Of a stretch of 64,000 bases of DNA, positions 61,304 through 64,000 are shown piece by piece. The notes beneath the pieces were generated by a model. The model had not been told where the DNA came from. It saw nothing but the letters and a program-made list of their open reading frames with translations, and ran no database searches. Source of the stretch: Babesia bovis T2Bo (Eukaryota; Apicomplexa; Aconoidasida; Piroplasmida; Babesiidae). A program made the translations under genes and the position numbers. The stretch covers positions 248,001-312,000 of the forward strand of contig NW_026261572.1 in the NCBI RefSeq assembly GCF_000165395.2, read 5' to 3'. The number at the start of each line of letters is the position of its first letter. The first letter of the stretch is position 1.

Positions 61304-64000
61304 TCACTTGCTGCTAGCGTTTAGGGACTTCTTCACATCAAAGTTGAACGTCGGGGGGCCAGTTTTGCTTTGCATCGATGCGATGGTGACGGGTGGGTTG
61401 GCATCAGTAATATTGCCTATAACAGAGTTTCCAGAATTGCCAATTCCAAGAGTACTATCACCACTCTTGTATGCGTCTATAACCTCGTGCTTTACACATG
61501 AAATCCATGAGTGTTGGGATCTGCATTTCATATCAGGTGCACCGAAAATCGACTTGTTGAACTTGCAACCATTGTAGCCATGCTTGCAGTCTTCTATCAT
61601 GTGGATACCAGTGTAGGAATCCAATGAGTGGTTCATTTCCCACCCAGCGATCAAGAGGGTGCCCACAGGGCATATGTTGTCAGCAGTTGTTTGCGGCAAT
61701 TTAGAGGAACAGCCCTCGGATAGAGATACGCGAGCCTGGTTTACGATGCTGCCTAGTTCAGGTGCGTTCTTTTCAACACACGCAATCCAAACAGCGTTGT
61801 ATGGGCTCTTTGGCGAAGCCTGAGTACAGGACTGTTGTCCTGCCCTGCAAGCGTAGCAATCCACAGGTGTAAGCTTAGCACCATCCGGAATTGATAAACC
61901 AAAACCGAAAGCAATGGCATATTCATCTGGGCATTGAGCAGTGGCAGCCTCATTGTTGGCAACATTCGTCTCCTGAATCAAAAGTGGAATGGATTCGGAA
62001 CCACATAGGATCCAAACCCTTCCTTCAGCACCTGGAGGTACGCTAACCATGCACTTCTCTTGGCCAATAGGGCATGGAGTCATGCTAATGGTGTATTGGG
62101 GTTTAGAGAACACCGTGGCCCTCGACGAGCTAATCACGACGCTGAAACCCATCATAATAACCTTTCCGTTGGGGCATACAGCACTTCCACCAGTAGTGCC
62201 ATAGTATGTTACAGGGGTACCATGTCTGGCCAATCCAGCAATACCCATCTTCCTACCTTCGCGGCGGTACAACTCCTCGGGAGATATACCGTAAGCTTCC
62301 GAGTAGTATTTCAAGGCAGTGTCAAATGATTTCTTCTTTTCGTGGCCATCAATCAAAGTCTTGATGCTCTCAATATTAACCTTAATAGGCATAGGCTTCC
62401 TGTATAAACTCTTGGTCCATTCCAACATGGTGGTCTTGTCCGTACCGTCGGTAGGAACGTCACCACCAATGACAATAACAAGTTTCTCAGTCTGTAAAGA
62501 GGAGAAGTTGCTTGAACTCTCCTCCTTCTTCTCATGGCTAAAACCACCACCGACCTTCACAGGTGAAATGGAACCAGATTTAATCATAACGTCGATGTTG
62601 TATCCGTCCTTCTGTAGTTTGGCAACATCCTTCTTATCAATTTGAATTTGGTTGGTAACTTTACCTCCAAGATGAATTACAGTAGTGAAATGGGTACCGT
62701 ACTTCTGGAAAAATTTCATCCAGGGTCTTACAACAGAGGCACACTTTTCGTCCTCTGGGTCATTTCTGTATACTTCCAAGAGACATTCTCCATCATGGAA
62801 TTTTTCAGGTAATTGACTTACGTCGTATACAAAGGACTCAGTTGGTTCAATGTTCAAAAAATCTTGGATACCAGCAACGTATCTAAGACAGTATGTCTTC
62901 AAAATATAATTCTTGGTTTCGTTAGTTGCTAGAGTCCTAACCATGTTTTTGTAACCAGCTGAGGCACTAAAACTAAAGTACAACGGCATGTCAGCAGACA
63001 TCTTGGCATCTACGGATAGTTCCTTCTTGTAATCATCCATAGTGTTAATGTGATCAACAGATTCAGATTGCCTACAGGATAACTCGGGTCTGATCCATCC
63101 ACCCTTAGGCTCTTTCATATTAGCACCATCGTTGTTGTAATATTTCTCTGACCAGTCCAACCTAAGCACTGGATGCCTGTATCCTGGGTCAACCATAATA
63201 ACTGGGTCACCAAGTGGATTACCGTATATGATGTCATAACCAGAACCAAGGTATCTCATGGCCGCAGCCAAACCAGGGTTCAATCTTCCTTCGGCATCAG
63301 TGACATCGGTTTCAGGTCTGAACATCCTTTCATAGTAAGATCGGTCGACACTCTCTTTGAGGCGTCTGTTCTCCTCACTGAGTCTCTTGAGCTCGCCTTC
63401 TATCTGGTTGTTGCCAAATTTACTATGACCCTTGATGTCAGATGGGAAAATGTTGGAAATCACACCGGGAATGCCATGCTTTCCGAATAGTTTGTCAGAA
63501 ATCTTCTTGGCTCCCTTTTTAAGTTTTGATTTCGCTGCCTTCTTCAACTTCGACTTAAATCCATCGTCATCATCGTCGTCGTCGTCATCATCATCGTCCT
63601 CTTCTTCTTCCTCCTCTTCCTCTTTCTCATCTTCCTCATCCTCTGCGCTATCAAGCGTATCATCTTCTACTTCATTTGCCATGTCGTCGTCATTGATTTC
63701 TAAAGCGTCTTCCAACGACTTTCCATCATCTGGCTTGTTTTTACGTGCGCCAGGGTTGACCGGTTTTTCTTTCAAACCGAGAAGAATTTCATCAAGGGTC
63801 TGGAATTTTTCGCCCTTACCTTTACCTTTTGAAGCTGCTTTTGGTGTAGGCTCTTTAGCGGCAGCTTCTTCTTCATCAGATGATTCTTCCTTGGTCTCCT
63901 TTTCTTCCTCTTCTTCGTCTACATCGTCAAGGTTAAAATCATCATCTTCTTCATTTAAAGACTCCTCTTTTTCAGGAGTTTGGTGATGTGGCTTCACAGT
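61304..64000 (-). CDS. MACPF perforin-like protein, 5' end beyond the window
   Basis: The open frame reaches the window edge (the first codon seen is not ATG), so the N-terminus and signal peptide are missing. At least 898 residues are visible. An acidic region with runs of D and E and Lys-rich gaps (about 63480-63990) comes first. Then a MACPF domain with the signature YGTHFTTVIHLGGKV and flanking amphipathic segments. At the C-terminus are three beta-rich Cys repeats starting CPNGKVIMMGFS, CPDEYAIAFGFG and CPVGTLLIAGW, each ending with an aromatic VW/SWI-C pair; this is the apicomplexan PLP C-terminal domain. Such proteins disrupt host or vacuole membranes in exit and traversal. No truncation inside the visible part. 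Confidence 0.93.
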   Translation of the reverse strand, partial: TVKPHHQTPEKEESLNEEDDDFNLDDVDEEEEEKETKEESSDEEEAAAKEPTPKAASKGKGKGEKFQTLDEILLGLKEKPVNPGARKNKPDDGKSLEDALEINDDDMANEVEDDTLDSAEDEEDEKEEEEEEEEDDDDDDDDDDDDGFKSKLKKAAKSKLKKGAKKISDKLFGKHGIPGVISNIFPSDIKGHSKFGNNQIEGELKRLSEENRRLKESVDRSYYERMFRPETDVTDAEGRLNPGLAAAMRYLGSGYDIIYGNPLGDPVIMVDPGYRHPVLRLDWSEKYYNNDGANMKEPKGGWIRPELSCRQSESVDHINTMDDYKKELSVDAKMSADMPLYFSFSASAGYKNMVRTLATNETKNYILKTYCLRYVAGIQDFLNIEPTESFVYDVSQLPEKFHDGECLLEVYRNDPEDEKCASVVRPWMKFFQKYGTHFTTVIHLGGKVTNQIQIDKKDVAKLQKDGYNIDVMIKSGSISPVKVGGGFSHEKKEESSSNFSSLQTEKLVIVIGGDVPTDGTDKTTMLEWTKSLYRKPMPIKVNIESIKTLIDGHEKKKSFDTALKYYSEAYGISPEELYRREGRKMGIAGLARHGTPVTYYGTTGGSAVCPNGKVIMMGFSVVISSSRATVFSKPQYTISMTPCPIGQEKCMVSVPPGAEGRVWILCGSESIPLLIQETNVANNEAATAQCPDEYAIAFGFGLSIPDGAKLTPVDCYACRAGQQSCTQASPKSPYNAVWIACVEKNAPELGSIVNQARVSLSEGCSSKLPQTTADNICPVGTLLIAGWEMNHSLDSYTGIHMIEDCKHGYNGCKFNKSIFGAPDMKCRSQHSWISCVKHEVIDAYKSGDSTLGIGNSGNSVIGNITDANPPVTIASMQSKTGPPTFNFDVKKSLNASSK

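Noticed and set aside
63432..63986. Plus-strand frame with a long Ser run opposite the MACPF gene
   Set aside because: It is the reverse image of the Asp/Glu codons in the acidic N-terminal part of the MACPF gene; no ordinary composition or domain.
1..64000. Search for tRNA, rRNA, CRISPR and transposon remains
   Set aside because: No T-loop box, cloverleaf, long direct repeats or transposase-like frames were noticed when reading both strands; absence is by eye and not by a covariance search.

Overview
This window is nuclear DNA of an apicomplexan parasite, most probably a piroplasm and within that Babesia sensu stricto. The evidence is read from the sequence: an alveolin (inner membrane complex) gene, a MORN1-type gene, a MACPF perforin-like gene with three Cys-rich C-terminal repeats, signal-peptide plus transit-peptide leaders typical of apicoplast import, very compact gene spacing, and introns that are nearly all 31-41 nt with GT..AG ends. 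Species cannot be fixed from the sequence alone; base composition and intron style would suit B. bovis or a relative.

Layout. 1-6.8 kb: edge of a membrane protein gene, ADA2 coactivator, a PDI-like ER protein. 6.8-17.3 kb: CstF77/RNA14, a candidate apicoplast protein, an acidic secreted protein, an unknown protein, an ArfGAP, an alveolin and mitochondrial bL32. 17.5-21.6 kb: a SpoU RNA methyltransferase and two WD40 genes (RAE1, RBBP4/MSI1-like). 21.6-27.8 kb: two large intronless secreted proteins that look like divergent tandem paralogues. 27.9-42.3 kb: HisRS with a long N-terminal fusion, MAK5/DDX24 helicase, an FSH1-type serine hydrolase, mitoribosomal mS29 (DAP3), a LAMMER/CLK kinase, a PHD/EGLN-like dioxygenase made of nine short exons, a basic putative mitochondrial protein, a C1D exosome cofactor made only of very short exons, and mitochondrial processing peptidase beta. 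42.3-47 kb: a gamma-tubulin complex component and a coiled-coil protein. 47-64 kb: mitoribosomal uS2, XPD helicase, a UAS/UBX ERAD protein, MORN1, an unknown small gene, MPP10, an organellar SerRS, an inner-membrane-type protein, SRP19 and a MACPF protein cut by the window end.

Most genes are single-copy housekeeping loci: transcription (ADA2, XPD, RBBP4-like), RNA processing and export (RNA14, RAE1, C1D, MPP10, MAK5, CLK), mitochondrial translation and import (bL32m, mS29, uS2m, MPPbeta, SpoU), ER function (PDI, UBX, SRP19) and the cytoskeleton of budding and division (alveolin, MORN1, GCP). Parasite-specific content is concentrated in the two secreted proteins at 21.6-27.8 kb, the acidic secreted protein at 11.7-13.3 kb, and the MACPF gene. 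Packing is extreme: four same-strand neighbours are 17 bp or less apart or overlap, and several convergent pairs are separated by a few bases or share stop-codon bases. I saw no tRNA, rRNA, transposon, integrated element or CRISPR. Exon structures were deduced by eye from splice sites and frame continuity; those whose summed length is a multiple of three are stated with coordinates.
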